Below are positions 17,267 to 25,794 of a DNA stretch of 64,000 bases, one piece after another (position 1 is the first letter of the stretch; the number at the start of each line of letters is the position of its first letter). The stretch is from Deltaproteobacteria bacterium (lineage in GTDB: Bacteria > Myxococcota_A > Polyangia > Haliangiales > SHYZ01). Under the pieces are notes generated by a model. That model saw nothing but the letters and a program-made list of their open reading frames with translations. It was not told the DNA's origin and searched no databases. Position numbers and translations under genes: made by a program. The DNA is taken from assembly GCA_016210055.1 (NCBI GenBank), contig JACQUZ010000011.1:1-64000 (forward strand), read 5' to 3'.

Positions 17267-18874
17267 ATGGACACGTTCAAGGTACTTGTGGCTGATGACC
17301 TTTCGACGCGCGGCGTCGAGATCCTCCGGTCCAGCAAGAAGATCGACGTAGACGTGAAAGTCGGGCTCAAGCCTGCCGAGCTCTTGCAGATCATCCGGAA
17401 CTACGATGCGCTCGTGGTGCGCTCTGCCACCAAGGTGACGGCCGAAGTTCTCGAGGCGGGAACAAGGCTCAAGATCGTTGGACGCGCCGGCATTGGGGTG
17501 GACAACATCGACGTGAAAGCAGCCTCGAGGCGAGGGGTAATTGTCGAGAACACGCCTTCGGGCAACGCGGTGACCACCGCGGAGCACGCCCTGTCACTGC
17601 TGCTATCGCTGGCCCGGAAAATCCCGCAGGCGACCGCGTCCATGAAGGCGGGCAAGTGGGAAAAGAAGAAGTTCCAAGGGGTGGAGCTCCTTGACAAGGA
17701 AATGGGCGTGATAGGCTTGGGGAATATTGGCCGCATCGTCGCCGACCGGGCGTGTGGCCTGAAGATGAAGGTCATTGCCTATGATCCCTTCATCAGCAAG
17801 GAGGCGGCAGCCAGCCTCGGCGCTGAGCTCGTGACGCTCGACGAGCTTCTTTCGCGCGCTGATTTCATCTCCGTGCACACGCCGCTCACTCCCGATACGC
17901 GGGGGCTCATCAACGAAGCGGCCTTTGCCAAGATGAAGCCGGGCGTTCTCGTCATCAACGCGGCCCGTGGGGAAATCGTCGATGAGGCGGCGTTGGTCAA
18001 GGCCCTCGAGTCGGGCAAGCTCGGGGGAGCAGCCCTCGACGTGTTTGCGAAAGAGCCGCCCGACCCGAGCTCCCCGACGGTCCTGCATGAGAAGGTGATC
18101 TGCACGCCGCACCTTGGGGCTTCGACCGACGAGGCGCAGGAGAAGGTCGCGATCGAGGTCGCCGAGCAGATCGTGGCATTCGTAGACCGGGGCGAGGTCA
18201 AGAACGCGGTCAATATCGCGCCCGTGCGTCCCGAGGTTCTGCCACGCCTCCAGCCTTGGATGGACCTGGCGGCGAAGCTGGGTTCCCTCATCGGACAAGT
18301 CCACCCGCGTGAGGGTGGAATCGAGGAGCTCGAGGTCGAAGTCATCGGTGAGGTCGCAGACTACGGGGTTTCCCCGGTCGGGCGCGCTGCCCTCGCGGGG
18401 CTCCTGCGCACGTTCCTGGACGTCCCCGTGAACGAGGTGAACGCCCCGATCATCGCTGGGGAGCGCGGCCTGCGGGTGGTCGAGGTCAAGCGTCACCAAG
18501 GCGTTAATTTCTCTGCGGCCGTGGGGCTTCGCACCCGCGGCGCGTCCGCGACGCGCTACGTTCAGGGAACCATTTTCCGCGTCGGCGATCAGCATGAGCC
18601 GAGGATCGTCCAAATCGACGACTTCGTCCTCGATGCGGCCCCAGAAGGGAGGATCCTCTTCATTCAGAACGCCGACCGCCCGGGCGTGATTGGCCACGTC
18701 GGGACGGTCCTCGGACAAAAGGGGATAAACGTGGCCAGGCTTCACGTGGGCCTGGACAAGACCAAGGGCACTTCGGTGCAGCTCTGGAACGTTGACGCGG
18801 AGCTTCCGAGCGCTCTCCTGGAAGAAATTCGCCGCCAGCCGAACATTGTCTCGGCCCAGCAGGTCACGCTCTAG
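17267..18874 (+). CDS. serA: D-3-phosphoglycerate dehydrogenase
   Basis: 535 residues; first step of serine biosynthesis (3-phosphoglycerate to 3-phosphohydroxypyruvate, NAD-linked). The ATG at 17267 follows AGAGAGGA. Features: NAD-binding GVIGLGNIGRIVADRA, the catalytic Arg in NAARGEIVDEAAL, active-site Glu region and His in TPHLGASTDEAQ. There is an intervening (ASB) domain (LPRLQPWMDLAAKLGSLIGQ) and a C-terminal ACT domain (LFIQNADRPGVIGHVGTVLGQKGINVARL). The ASB+ACT architecture is the long type, in which serine feedback is common. An upstream in-frame start overlaps the Nif3-like gene and is rejected. Confidence 0.95.
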   Translation: MDTFKVLVADDLSTRGVEILRSSKKIDVDVKVGLKPAELLQIIRNYDALVVRSATKVTAEVLEAGTRLKIVGRAGIGVDNIDVKAASRRGVIVENTPSGNAVTTAEHALSLLLSLARKIPQATASMKAGKWEKKKFQGVELLDKEMGVIGLGNIGRIVADRACGLKMKVIAYDPFISKEAAASLGAELVTLDELLSRADFISVHTPLTPDTRGLINEAAFAKMKPGVLVINAARGEIVDEAALVKALESGKLGGAALDVFAKEPPDPSSPTVLHEKVICTPHLGASTDEAQEKVAIEVAEQIVAFVDRGEVKNAVNIAPVRPEVLPRLQPWMDLAAKLGSLIGQVHPREGGIEELEVEVIGEVADYGVSPVGRAALAGLLRTFLDVPVNEVNAPIIAGERGLRVVEVKRHQGVNFSAAVGLRTRGASATRYVQGTIFRVGDQHEPRIVQIDDFVLDAAPEGRILFIQNADRPGVIGHVGTVLGQKGINVARLHVGLDKTKGTSVQLWNVDAELPSALLEEIRRQPNIVSAQQVTL

Positions 18875-18908
18875 GCATCCTGAAAGGTAGACTGGACTCA
18901 CATCCGTG

Positions 18909-20285
18909 ATGGAGCGTTCTCCCATCCGACTTCCTGTCGGGGTACGTGATTTCTTGCCCCGCGCGGCAGCGCGCCGGCGGGCCATTGCCGAGGCCTTGCT
19001 CGCCGAGTTTGAACGCTGGGGCTATGACCGCATCATTACCCCCGGGTTCGAATACGCCGACGTGCTGTCGCGTGGCATGGGGGAGGATGCGCGCGGGGCC
19101 GCGCTTCGCTTCGTGGAGCCAGCGACGGGTGAGATCGTCTCCTTGAGACCCGACATCACGCCGCAGGTGGCGCGGCTCGTGGCCACGCGCCTCCGTGACG
19201 TCGGAGGGCCGATTCGCCTCTGCTATGAGGGCTCGGTACTTCGATTTGCCCAAGGTGCGAGGGGGCAGCGGGAGCTGATTCAGGCTGGGGTGGAGCTCAT
19301 CGACGCGCCCAGCCCCGAGGGCGACGCCGAGGTCATTGCACTAGCGACGGCAGCTCTTTGCGCAGCCGGGATCAGGGATATCACCGTTGACCTGGGACAC
19401 ATCGTCGTGGCCAAGACAGCACTAATGGCGGTGGAAGACCCGGAACTTCGAGCAGAGCTCAAGTTTCTCGTGTCCAAGAAAGATCGAGAGCAGGTGGCAC
19501 TGGCCTGTGCGAGAGCCAAGCTGCCTCCGCGGAGGCGCCGTATCCTCGAGGCGCTCCCCGACTTGCACGGAGACCCGGGCGGAGTTCTCAAGCGTGCGCG
19601 GGCGCTCCCGCTCGATGCAAGGGTCCGCGGAGCCCTCGAGGACTTGGAGCGCGCCATTGACGCCGCCGTCGAAGAAGGGCAGCTCGCTCGTCTCACCGTT
19701 GACCTGGGCGAAATGCGCGGCTTTGAGTACTACACGGGGATCTGCTTTTCCGCCTATGTCCCGGGCGTGGGCGACGCTGTGCTTCGGGGCGGGCGTTACG
19801 ATGATCTCGTCGGTCGCTATGGCCGCGAGGCGCGGGCCACGGGGCTTGCGGTTGATGTGGAGGCGATCGCTCAGGCCGAAAAACAGCGGGGAGTGCCGTC
19901 GCCAAGGGCCGCGGCAGGGATCCTCGTGGTTGAGAAGGGGCCGGTACGTGAGCGTGCTTTCCGCGTGGCTCGCTCGCTGCGGGCGGCGGGCGCTCGCGTC
20001 TCCGTGGACATATGCCCGCGCAGCGGTGACGAGGAGGTAGTCCAATATGCCGCTGGCATTGGCGTGCGGGTGGCTCTCGTTTTAGATGGTAGAAAAACGC
20101 GTCTCTTGGAGCTCACATCGATCTTGCCCGCCGGGGTTCATGGCTCGGCGGCGACCGTGCGTCCGGTCGGGTCTGAGTCATTGGCGCAAGCCATCCGAGG
20201 GAATAGCGGACCTCTTCTCAGGGAAATGGGTCTCATGCCAGCCGGGCGGCGTCGGTCCCCTGGACAAGGCACGAGATCGGCTTGA
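18909..20285 (+). CDS. hisZ: ATP phosphoribosyltransferase regulatory subunit
   Basis: 458 residues. It resembles histidyl-tRNA synthetase but lacks the full aminoacylation motif set. Present are RLPVGVRDFLPRAAARRR, the motif-2-like SLRPDITPQVARLVA, LCYEGSVLRF, GQRELIQAGVELID and RGFEYYTGICFSAYVPG with GGRYDDLVGRYG. These are HisZ signatures. HisZ partners the short form of HisG in histidine synthesis; hisG is not in this window. Directly downstream, overlapping only through minor in-frame starts, is purA; a hisZ-purA order is known from other proteobacteria. An additional C-terminal anticodon-binding-like tail (about 100 residues) remains. The ATG at 18909 is preferred over a GTG three bases earlier. 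Confidence 0.85.
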   Translation: MERSPIRLPVGVRDFLPRAAARRRAIAEALLAEFERWGYDRIITPGFEYADVLSRGMGEDARGAALRFVEPATGEIVSLRPDITPQVARLVATRLRDVGGPIRLCYEGSVLRFAQGARGQRELIQAGVELIDAPSPEGDAEVIALATAALCAAGIRDITVDLGHIVVAKTALMAVEDPELRAELKFLVSKKDREQVALACARAKLPPRRRRILEALPDLHGDPGGVLKRARALPLDARVRGALEDLERAIDAAVEEGQLARLTVDLGEMRGFEYYTGICFSAYVPGVGDAVLRGGRYDDLVGRYGREARATGLAVDVEAIAQAEKQRGVPSPRAAAGILVVEKGPVRERAFRVARSLRAAGARVSVDICPRSGDEEVVQYAAGIGVRVALVLDGRKTRLLELTSILPAGVHGSAATVRPVGSESLAQAIRGNSGPLLREMGLMPAGRRRSPGQGTRSA

Positions 20286-20305
20286 AGAAAAACCGGAGAA
20301 ACGCA

Positions 20306-21604
20306 ATGGCTGTCGTCGTCATCGTTGGAGCACAGTGGGGGGACGAGGGGAAGGGGAAGGTCGTCGACCTCTACACGGAGCACGCCGACGTGGTGGCCCG
20401 TTTTGGCGGGGGGCCCAACGCGGGTCACACCCTCGTGGTCGATGGGAACAAGTTGGTCACGCACCTCATCCCGTCGGGAGTCCTGCGAGCTGGGAAGAAG
20501 TGCGTGCTCGGGGACGGGATGGTCGTGGATCCCCAAACGCTCCTGGAAGAAATAGCGGGAATCAAGTCTCGCGGATATCTCGTCGACGACGGCGACTTGC
20601 TCATCGGGGAACGAGCCCACGTGATCCTCCCGTACCACCGGAGAATCGATCAGATCCGCGAGTCCAGGGCAGGTGCCATCGGTACGACAAAGCGTGGGAT
20701 TGGGCCTGCCTACGAAGCCAAGGTCGCGCGCCGCGGTATTCGCATGGCGGATCTTCTTCGCCCGGATCGCCTTCGTGCGCTTGTTGCACAGAACCTGGAC
20801 GAGGTGAACCCGTATCTCGAACGACTTGGTGGCGAGGCCTTCCAAGCCGACATCATCGTGGACGAGGCGCTCCGCCATGGGGAGTCGCTTCGCCGATACA
20901 TCGCCGACGCCAGTCGGTTCGTCCATGACTCAATCCGGCGTGGGCAGAGCGTGCTGTTCGAAGGCGCACAGGGAGCCCTGCTCGATGTCGACCACGGCAC
21001 GTATCCTTTTGTCACGTCGTCATCGACCCTTGCAGGGGGGGCTTGCACAGGGCTGGGAATAGGTCCCACATCAATCCACGTGGTTATCGGCATCACGAAG
21101 GCCTATGCGACCCGCGTGGGAGGGGGGCCTTTCCCTACCGAGCTGGATGGCACGGAGGGAGAGCGCCTGCGGGACGCCGGTGCGGAGTTTGGCTCCACGA
21201 CGGGGCGTCCGAGGCGATGCGGGTGGCTCGACATCCCTGGCCTGCGCCTCGCGGTGCGAATCAACGGCATGGCTGGACTGGCCTTGACCAAGCTCGATGT
21301 CCTAAAAGCCATCCGGCCTATCAAGATGTGTGTTGCCTATCGCCTGGGAGGGAAGCTCCTTGACGAGATCCCGCAGGATCCCGCGGACTTGGCGCACGCC
21401 GAGCCGGTCTTCGAGACCCTCGACGGGTGGAGCGAGGACATCCGTGACGTGCGGGATCTGGACGACCTTCCGCCGGGGGCGCGACGCTACTTGGCAAGGA
21501 TTGAAGACCTCCTGGGCGTGCCGCTTTACCTGGTGTCGGTGGGACCAAGCCGGGCGGAGACAATCGTACTCAAGAATCCTTTTCGAGCGGAACGAACCGA
21601 ATGA
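20306..21604 (+). CDS. purA: Adenylosuccinate synthetase
   Basis: 432 residues, usual length. GTP-dependent condensation of IMP and aspartate, committed step to AMP. The N-terminal GTP-binding segment VGAQWGDEGKGKVVDL, the catalytic FGGGPNAGHTLV with its general-acid His, and GTTKRGIGPAYEAKVARRGIRM, the QGALLDVDHGTYPFVTSS block and GRPRRCGWLD are all present. The ATG at 20306 follows a GGAGAA ribosome site; a TTG at 20282 overlaps the hisZ stop and is less likely. Transcription is likely continuous from hisZ. A small GC-rich inverted repeat (GCGCC...GGCGC) follows at 21642-21658 and overlaps the next promoter. Confidence 0.95.
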   Translation: MAVVVIVGAQWGDEGKGKVVDLYTEHADVVARFGGGPNAGHTLVVDGNKLVTHLIPSGVLRAGKKCVLGDGMVVDPQTLLEEIAGIKSRGYLVDDGDLLIGERAHVILPYHRRIDQIRESRAGAIGTTKRGIGPAYEAKVARRGIRMADLLRPDRLRALVAQNLDEVNPYLERLGGEAFQADIIVDEALRHGESLRRYIADASRFVHDSIRRGQSVLFEGAQGALLDVDHGTYPFVTSSSTLAGGACTGLGIGPTSIHVVIGITKAYATRVGGGPFPTELDGTEGERLRDAGAEFGSTTGRPRRCGWLDIPGLRLAVRINGMAGLALTKLDVLKAIRPIKMCVAYRLGGKLLDEIPQDPADLAHAEPVFETLDGWSEDIRDVRDLDDLPPGARRYLARIEDLLGVPLYLVSVGPSRAETIVLKNPFRAERTE

Positions 21605-21639
21605 CCGGCGCGTGCGTTTGCTTGAAACGAGGAGCTTGG

Positions 21640-21668
21640 TTGCGCCGTAAACAGGCGCTTTCTATAAT
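21640..21668 (+). promoter_or_regulatory. Sigma70-type promoter for the GltJ-like gene
   Basis: TTGCGC at 21640-21645 and a perfect TATAAT at 21663-21668 are separated by 17 bases. The expected start point is near 21675, about 35 bases before the ATG at 21711. A short inverted repeat, GCGCC-N7-GGCGC (21642-21658), lies in the spacer and could be a weak terminator for purA or an operator. Confidence 0.65.
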
Positions 21669-21710
21669 GACTCGCCGTTCATGACTTTCGCCCGCGGAGA
21701 CGAGGCCACG

Positions 21711-23690
21711 ATGAAGATCGTCTGTGATAGCTGTTCGACCAAGTACTCGATCGCGGATGAAAAGGTCCGCGGCAAGGTATTCAAGATCAAGTGCAAGAAG
21801 TGCAGTCACGTTATCGTGGTCAAAGGCGACCCAGAGACAGCGGAGCCAAAATCCCCGAGCGGTGGGTTCGACCAGAAAGAGACCCGCGTTTTCGACTACG
21901 GAGAGCAGGGCGCTGCAGCTGCGGCCGGCGGCCAGGCGTCTGCATCCGATGAGCCCCGTTGGCATCTCGTAGTCGACCGAGAACAGGTCGGCCCCATGAC
22001 CGCCGCCGAAGTTCAAGACCGATGGACCCGCGGTGAAATCAACGCCGAGACCTACGCCTGGCGAGAAGGTTTCGCGGATTGGCAGCGGATTGGGGCGATC
22101 GAAGAGCTCGATTTCCTTACGTCTGGAGGAGGAGCCACAAAGGTTTCCCCAAATCCGTCATTCCCTTCGGCTGCAGAGCCAGGCGGGCTGTTCTCGGCGG
22201 GTGCCGTTCAGGGCAGCTCGTCGGGGCCCTTTGCCAAGTCTGATCCATCGGACCTGTTCTCTTCGCGTTCGGGTGGTATTGCCGACGATGAAGGGGCACA
22301 GGACCTGTTCGCGAGTGCGCCTCCGACCGTGTCCTCGTCATCGGCAGGCGAGGGAGCGGTTTTTTCGTCCGCGCAACCCCCGGCCGAGCCCACGAACCCA
22401 CAGCCAGCGCGCAAGACCCAGCCCCATGGTGGCGATCTGTTCGCTCCGGCAGGGGCAGAAGCTGCTCCTCGGGGCTCGGCTGCCTCCTCTCCGGCAGTCG
22501 CCCAGGCCGAAGTCAGCGTTGACCCTCGGCTCGATGTGCGGCCGCTTGCTGGCCAGCGGAATGAGAATTCGGTCCTCTTCTCGCTCAAGAACTTGACGGC
22601 CATGGCGAACGAGTCCGCACCCAAGCCGAGCTCACCTTCGACTCCAGGTTTTGCGTCAGGAGGAGGAAGCGAGGCTTCCGGACTCATCGACATCCGCGCG
22701 ATGGCGTCCATGACCATGGGGGGCAAGAAAGAAGAAGGTGTGCCGCGAAATGACGATGGCCTTCCCATTTTTGCCCCGAGCGCGTTCGCGGCGCCACCCA
22801 GTGGCGTGCTTATCCCTACTGCGTCGAGTTCTCAGCCCAAGTGGATGAACTCCTTCGTGATTGGCGGGATCGCGGTGCTCGCGGTGGCCGTCGTCGTGCT
22901 GGGCGTACTGGTCTTCAAGGGCAGGAGCACGTCAGTGGCAGGGCGCCTTCCAGAGGGAGTGCCTGTCTCTAGCGAAAACGGCCTGGATGTTCCGCCTTCG
23001 GGCGAGAAAGGCAGCGTAGCCGAGGAGAACCGCGTGGCGTTACCCGGTACGACCACTGCTCCACCCTCCCCGGCGCCGCCACCTTCCTCCGTGGGGACAT
23101 CTCCCGCGCCCGCGCCATCCGCGGCTCCGACGCCTTCATCTAGGGAGTCAAGGACCAGCAGCAAGGAACCGCAGCGCCGAGCCGAGACCAGAAACGAGGC
23201 GAGAACCGAGACCAAGGAAAAGCGCGGACGCGAGAGGGAGCCGGAGAAGCAGCCTGCCCGAAGCTCCGCAGCCAGCGACCCTGCCCCCAAGGCCTCGAAG
23301 GAAAAATGCGACGAAGTGGCTTGCCTGGTCGATTCAACCCTCCCTTGCTGCAGGAAAGGCGGGTCGAGCGGGAGCAGCTCATCGTCGAGCTCCTCAGCGT
23401 CAGCGGGGGGATCGAACCTGCCAAGCACCCTGTCGAGGAGCGACATCGTATCGGGGATTGGAACCGTTCGCGGACGCGTGATGTCTTGCAACGATCAGTA
23501 CAAGGTGGCAGGTACAGTCATGGTGAAGCTCCTCATCGACAACGATGGCACCGTCTCGAGTGCGAGCGTCCAGGGCTCGTTCGCCGGTACCCCAACCGGC
23601 TCCTGTGTCGAGCGGGCCACCAAGGCAGCGCGGTTCAAGAAATTCAGCGGCGCCAAGGTCCCGGTACAGTATCCTTTCGTCTTCAGGTAG
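21711..23690 (+). CDS. GltJ/AgmX-like protein: zinc ribbon, GYF, membrane helix, TonB-C-like domain
   Basis: 659 residues from the ATG at 21711 (MKIVCDSCSTKYSIADEKV). Order: MJ0042-type zinc ribbon (CDSC ... CKKC, residues 5-36); GYF_2/DUF4339 domain (WHLVVDREQVGPMTAAEVQD ... ETYAWREGFADWQRI); a long Ser/Pro/Ala-rich low-complexity region containing the ENSVLFSL motif at residues 285-292; one membrane helix (FVIGGIAVLAVAVVVLGVLVF, about 382); a Pro/Ser-rich then Lys/Arg/Glu-rich stretch; and a C-terminal domain (about 570-659, GTVMVKLLIDNDGTVSSASV ... FAGTPTGSCVERATKAARF) of TonB-C/AgmX type. Zinc ribbon plus GYF plus TonB-C is the architecture of the Myxococcus gliding protein GltJ (AgmX). 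Only one TonB-C-like domain is present and the rest of a glt cluster is not here, so it may be a paralogue. Confidence 0.8.
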   Translation: MKIVCDSCSTKYSIADEKVRGKVFKIKCKKCSHVIVVKGDPETAEPKSPSGGFDQKETRVFDYGEQGAAAAAGGQASASDEPRWHLVVDREQVGPMTAAEVQDRWTRGEINAETYAWREGFADWQRIGAIEELDFLTSGGGATKVSPNPSFPSAAEPGGLFSAGAVQGSSSGPFAKSDPSDLFSSRSGGIADDEGAQDLFASAPPTVSSSSAGEGAVFSSAQPPAEPTNPQPARKTQPHGGDLFAPAGAEAAPRGSAASSPAVAQAEVSVDPRLDVRPLAGQRNENSVLFSLKNLTAMANESAPKPSSPSTPGFASGGGSEASGLIDIRAMASMTMGGKKEEGVPRNDDGLPIFAPSAFAAPPSGVLIPTASSSQPKWMNSFVIGGIAVLAVAVVVLGVLVFKGRSTSVAGRLPEGVPVSSENGLDVPPSGEKGSVAEENRVALPGTTTAPPSPAPPPSSVGTSPAPAPSAAPTPSSRESRTSSKEPQRRAETRNEARTETKEKRGREREPEKQPARSSAASDPAPKASKEKCDEVACLVDSTLPCCRKGGSSGSSSSSSSSASAGGSNLPSTLSRSDIVSGIGTVRGRVMSCNDQYKVAGTVMVKLLIDNDGTVSSASVQGSFAGTPTGSCVERATKAARFKKFSGAKVPVQYPFVFR

Positions 23691-24480
23691 AACTGTTTCG
23701 CTCGCGGTTTCCTCGTCGCAACCTTCCCGCGGACACGGCCGCCCACCCAACCAGGGCGAACGCGAGGGCTCCAACTGCAATCCATGTCATTCTCGGACGC
23801 CTCGCGACGCGACGGCCGGTGCTTTCCACTCGTTCCGCCGCAAGAGGTGCGTCTACCAGGTACTTGATGAGGATCCCGCGTTCTCCTGGGCGCCCGGGCG
23901 GGCCACGGTGGGTAAACCGGAGCTGCATGCCCGACCCTCCCCGGCCAAGGTGTGCTTCGACGACGCGCACGCCCGGCGCTTCTTCTATTCTCGTCTCGCT
24001 TTCACCGGGAAACGGCAGGGTCCATAGGTCGTCAAGCCAGACGACATGTTCCCAGGCAGCTGGCTTGGCTAGCGGTATTGTGATGGCCAGATCGACGGAA
24101 AAGGCACCACCTGTGACCGAAGGCGTGCCGAGGCCCACGTCGGCAAGGCTCCACTTGGTGCTTGGGGGCTCTCCGTCGATCTCCAGACGCAGCGAGGGAG
24201 CGATCTCGGCAACGAGCGCATGGCCTAGCGCCTCCGCCTCGGCTGGCTCAATGACACCGTTCTTGTTTTCATCCATGCGGATTCGCTCGGCGGCACCAGG
24301 CCGCTCGCCAAAATAGGCCGTATACGCCACGCGCACCGAGTCCGGGGAAAGGACGATCTTCGCGTATCGGTTGTTTTGGGTCGGGCTAGGCCCCACGTGC
24401 GAGGCCAGGGGCACAAGGAGCGGCAGGAGGGCGATCCCTCCAGGCCGCAGGCGAAGAAGCTCGAGCACGTAGCACTTCAT
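23683..24480 (-). CDS. Membrane-anchored protein with EF-hand-like loop
   Basis: 265 residues from the ATG at 24480 (a GTG is three bases before it). The N-terminus MKCYVLELLRLRPGGIALLPLLVPLASHV is a signal sequence. An EF-hand-like acidic loop, DENKNGVIEPAEAEALG, lies near residue 70. It sits in a segment (NRYAKIVLSPDSVRVAYTAYFGERPGAAE) reminiscent of the extracytoplasmic N-terminal region of some nickel/cobalt exporters. The C-terminus has one helix (MTWIAVGALAFALVGWAAVSAG) followed by basic residues, giving a periplasmic domain tethered at the C-terminus. It converges with the GltJ-like gene, overlapping 8 bases. Function unknown; calcium binding is only suggested by the loop. Confidence 0.7.
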   Translation of the reverse strand: MKCYVLELLRLRPGGIALLPLLVPLASHVGPSPTQNNRYAKIVLSPDSVRVAYTAYFGERPGAAERIRMDENKNGVIEPAEAEALGHALVAEIAPSLRLEIDGEPPSTKWSLADVGLGTPSVTGGAFSVDLAITIPLAKPAAWEHVVWLDDLWTLPFPGESETRIEEAPGVRVVEAHLGRGGSGMQLRFTHRGPPGRPGERGILIKYLVDAPLAAERVESTGRRVARRPRMTWIAVGALAFALVGWAAVSAGRLRRGNRERNSST

Positions 24481-24523
24481 CACCTTGACCTCACTCGTCA
24501 GAAGGAACTATTTTAGCCATGCG

Positions 24524-24739
24524 ATGGCAACCGAGGTTCGAGCCCACATTACCGGTACTGTTTGGAAAATCGAGAAGAAGCCAGGGGATTCGGTCTCCGA
24601 GGGGGACACGGTGGTGATCCTTGAATCAATGAAAATGGAGATGCCCGTCGAGGCTCCTGGCTCGGGAACGATCTCGTCGATCAAGTGCAAGGAAGGGCAG
24701 GCGGTCGACGAGGGAATGGTCCTGGCGACGATCGACTAG
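24524..24739 (+). CDS. Stand-alone biotinyl/lipoyl carrier domain protein
   Basis: 71 residues from the ATG at 24524. It is essentially only a biotin-attachment domain: the ESMKMEMPVEAPGSG motif carries the biotinylatable Lys, and hairpin strands flank it (ITGTVWKIEKKPGDSVSEGDTVVIL ... EGQAVDEGMVLATI). Such single-domain proteins act as biotin carboxyl carriers of acyl-CoA or pyruvate carboxylases. No carboxylase subunits or birA lie next to it, so its partner enzyme is unknown. It ends 8 bases from the convergent MCE operon. A start at 24485 would add 13 residues without domain support. Confidence 0.85.
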   Translation: MATEVRAHITGTVWKIEKKPGDSVSEGDTVVILESMKMEMPVEAPGSGTISSIKCKEGQAVDEGMVLATID

Positions 24740-24747
24740 CCCCAGCA

Positions 24748-25794
24748 TCATCGGGCTGATGTCCCATCGCGTGGGCCGAGCGTCACCCACGGGGTCTGCT
24801 TGAGCGCTCGCAAGATGTCTTTGACGTCGTCCACTAGAGATTCGTCCTGGAACAGGGCGGCGAGGGTCCCTTCTCCCTGGCGGAACATGTCCATCATGCG
24901 CTGGGCCCGCCGGAGGAGGTCGTCGGTCCTTGCGAGGAGGTCGGTGGCGCGGGTCGCGATAACGCGCAATTCGGCGAGTCTCTTTTCCGCCTCGACCTCT
25001 GCCAGCTTTTCGAGGCGAGGCAAGATGACGTCCAGCTTGGACCGAATCGATGCGACCTGTCCTTGGGCGCGTGTCAGAAGCTCGCCCAAGCGATCGGCGA
25101 CTCTCCGTAGCCGTGCTGTGGTGAGCCCTTGCCTGTCCAGGTCAGCCAACAGGGCGGCCAGCTGGTCGACAAGGTGCGATCCTCGCTGGAGCGTGCGCGT
25201 GAGAATCCCCGGTTGGGGTTCGATTTGGACGGTCAGACGGGATAGCTCTTCGACCGCCACGGCGAGGTCGCGGATTTCTGGAATGCCGTCCCGTAGGAGC
25301 TCCGTCACGACCTTGAGGTTCTGGTAGGCATCCTGAAGGAGTTGATCCAGGCGCGGCGGATCGATACCCCGCACCGAAGCCCCATCGGCAAGGGGCGCGC
25401 CTGGCTCGGCTTCGGGCGGGAGCACGGCCTCGAGAGAGGGCTCACTGAAGGGGGATACCTGATGCACGAAGAACTGCGTGTTGTCGCGCAGCATGTGAGC
25501 GCTCGTCCGATCGATCCAGAGGTCGAGGACGACTCGCCACGCGGGGTCCCCTGACGCCACCCTCGCGCTCTCTCGCGTCGGGAGGAACCCAATCCGTCGC
25601 ACGTGCCCGATCTCACGACCCCATGCTCTGACCTTGTGCCCTTCCTTGAGCGGACCGACGCGCGCGAGCTCGACATGGATCCTCGCACCCCGGCGCAAGC
25701 GACGCCCTTCGGAGAGGAACACGAGCGCGACGAGGGGCAGGAGAAGGCACAATACCCATGCACCCACGCGGACGTTCAGCCGATCCTCATTCAC
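24748..25794 (-). CDS. MCE/MlaD-family lipid-transport protein, second copy
   Basis: 348 residues from the GTG at 25794, which overlaps the stop of the preceding gene (GTGA). One N-terminal membrane helix (VGAWVLCLLLPLVALVFL) is followed by a divergent MCE domain (IHVELARVGPLKEGHKVRAWGREIGHVRRIGF ... VVLDLWIDRTSAHMLRDNTQFFVHQV). A long helical C-terminus follows, with a leucine-rich coiled-coil-like segment (LTQRG-type amphipathic heptads, TDLLARTDDLLRRAQRMMDM). MCE proteins form hexameric periplasmic tunnels for phospholipid; this one would share a ring or stack with the neighbour. It is the last gene of the six-gene Mla-like set. The MCE domain is more diverged than that of the first copy. 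Confidence 0.85.
   Translation of the reverse strand: MNEDRLNVRVGAWVLCLLLPLVALVFLSEGRRLRRGARIHVELARVGPLKEGHKVRAWGREIGHVRRIGFLPTRESARVASGDPAWRVVLDLWIDRTSAHMLRDNTQFFVHQVSPFSEPSLEAVLPPEAEPGAPLADGASVRGIDPPRLDQLLQDAYQNLKVVTELLRDGIPEIRDLAVAVEELSRLTVQIEPQPGILTRTLQRGSHLVDQLAALLADLDRQGLTTARLRRVADRLGELLTRAQGQVASIRSKLDVILPRLEKLAEVEAEKRLAELRVIATRATDLLARTDDLLRRAQRMMDMFRQGEGTLAALFQDESLVDDVKDILRALKQTPWVTLGPRDGTSAR

Noticed and set aside
17603-18985. 460-codon open frame on the minus strand over serA
   Set aside because: It is the antisense of a clear serA with intact motifs; codon bias in GC-rich DNA produces long antisense frames.
24740-24775. Small inverted repeat (CATCA...TGATG) at the end of the biotinyl gene
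   Set aside because: Only a 5-bp stem with no T run; too weak to call a terminator.
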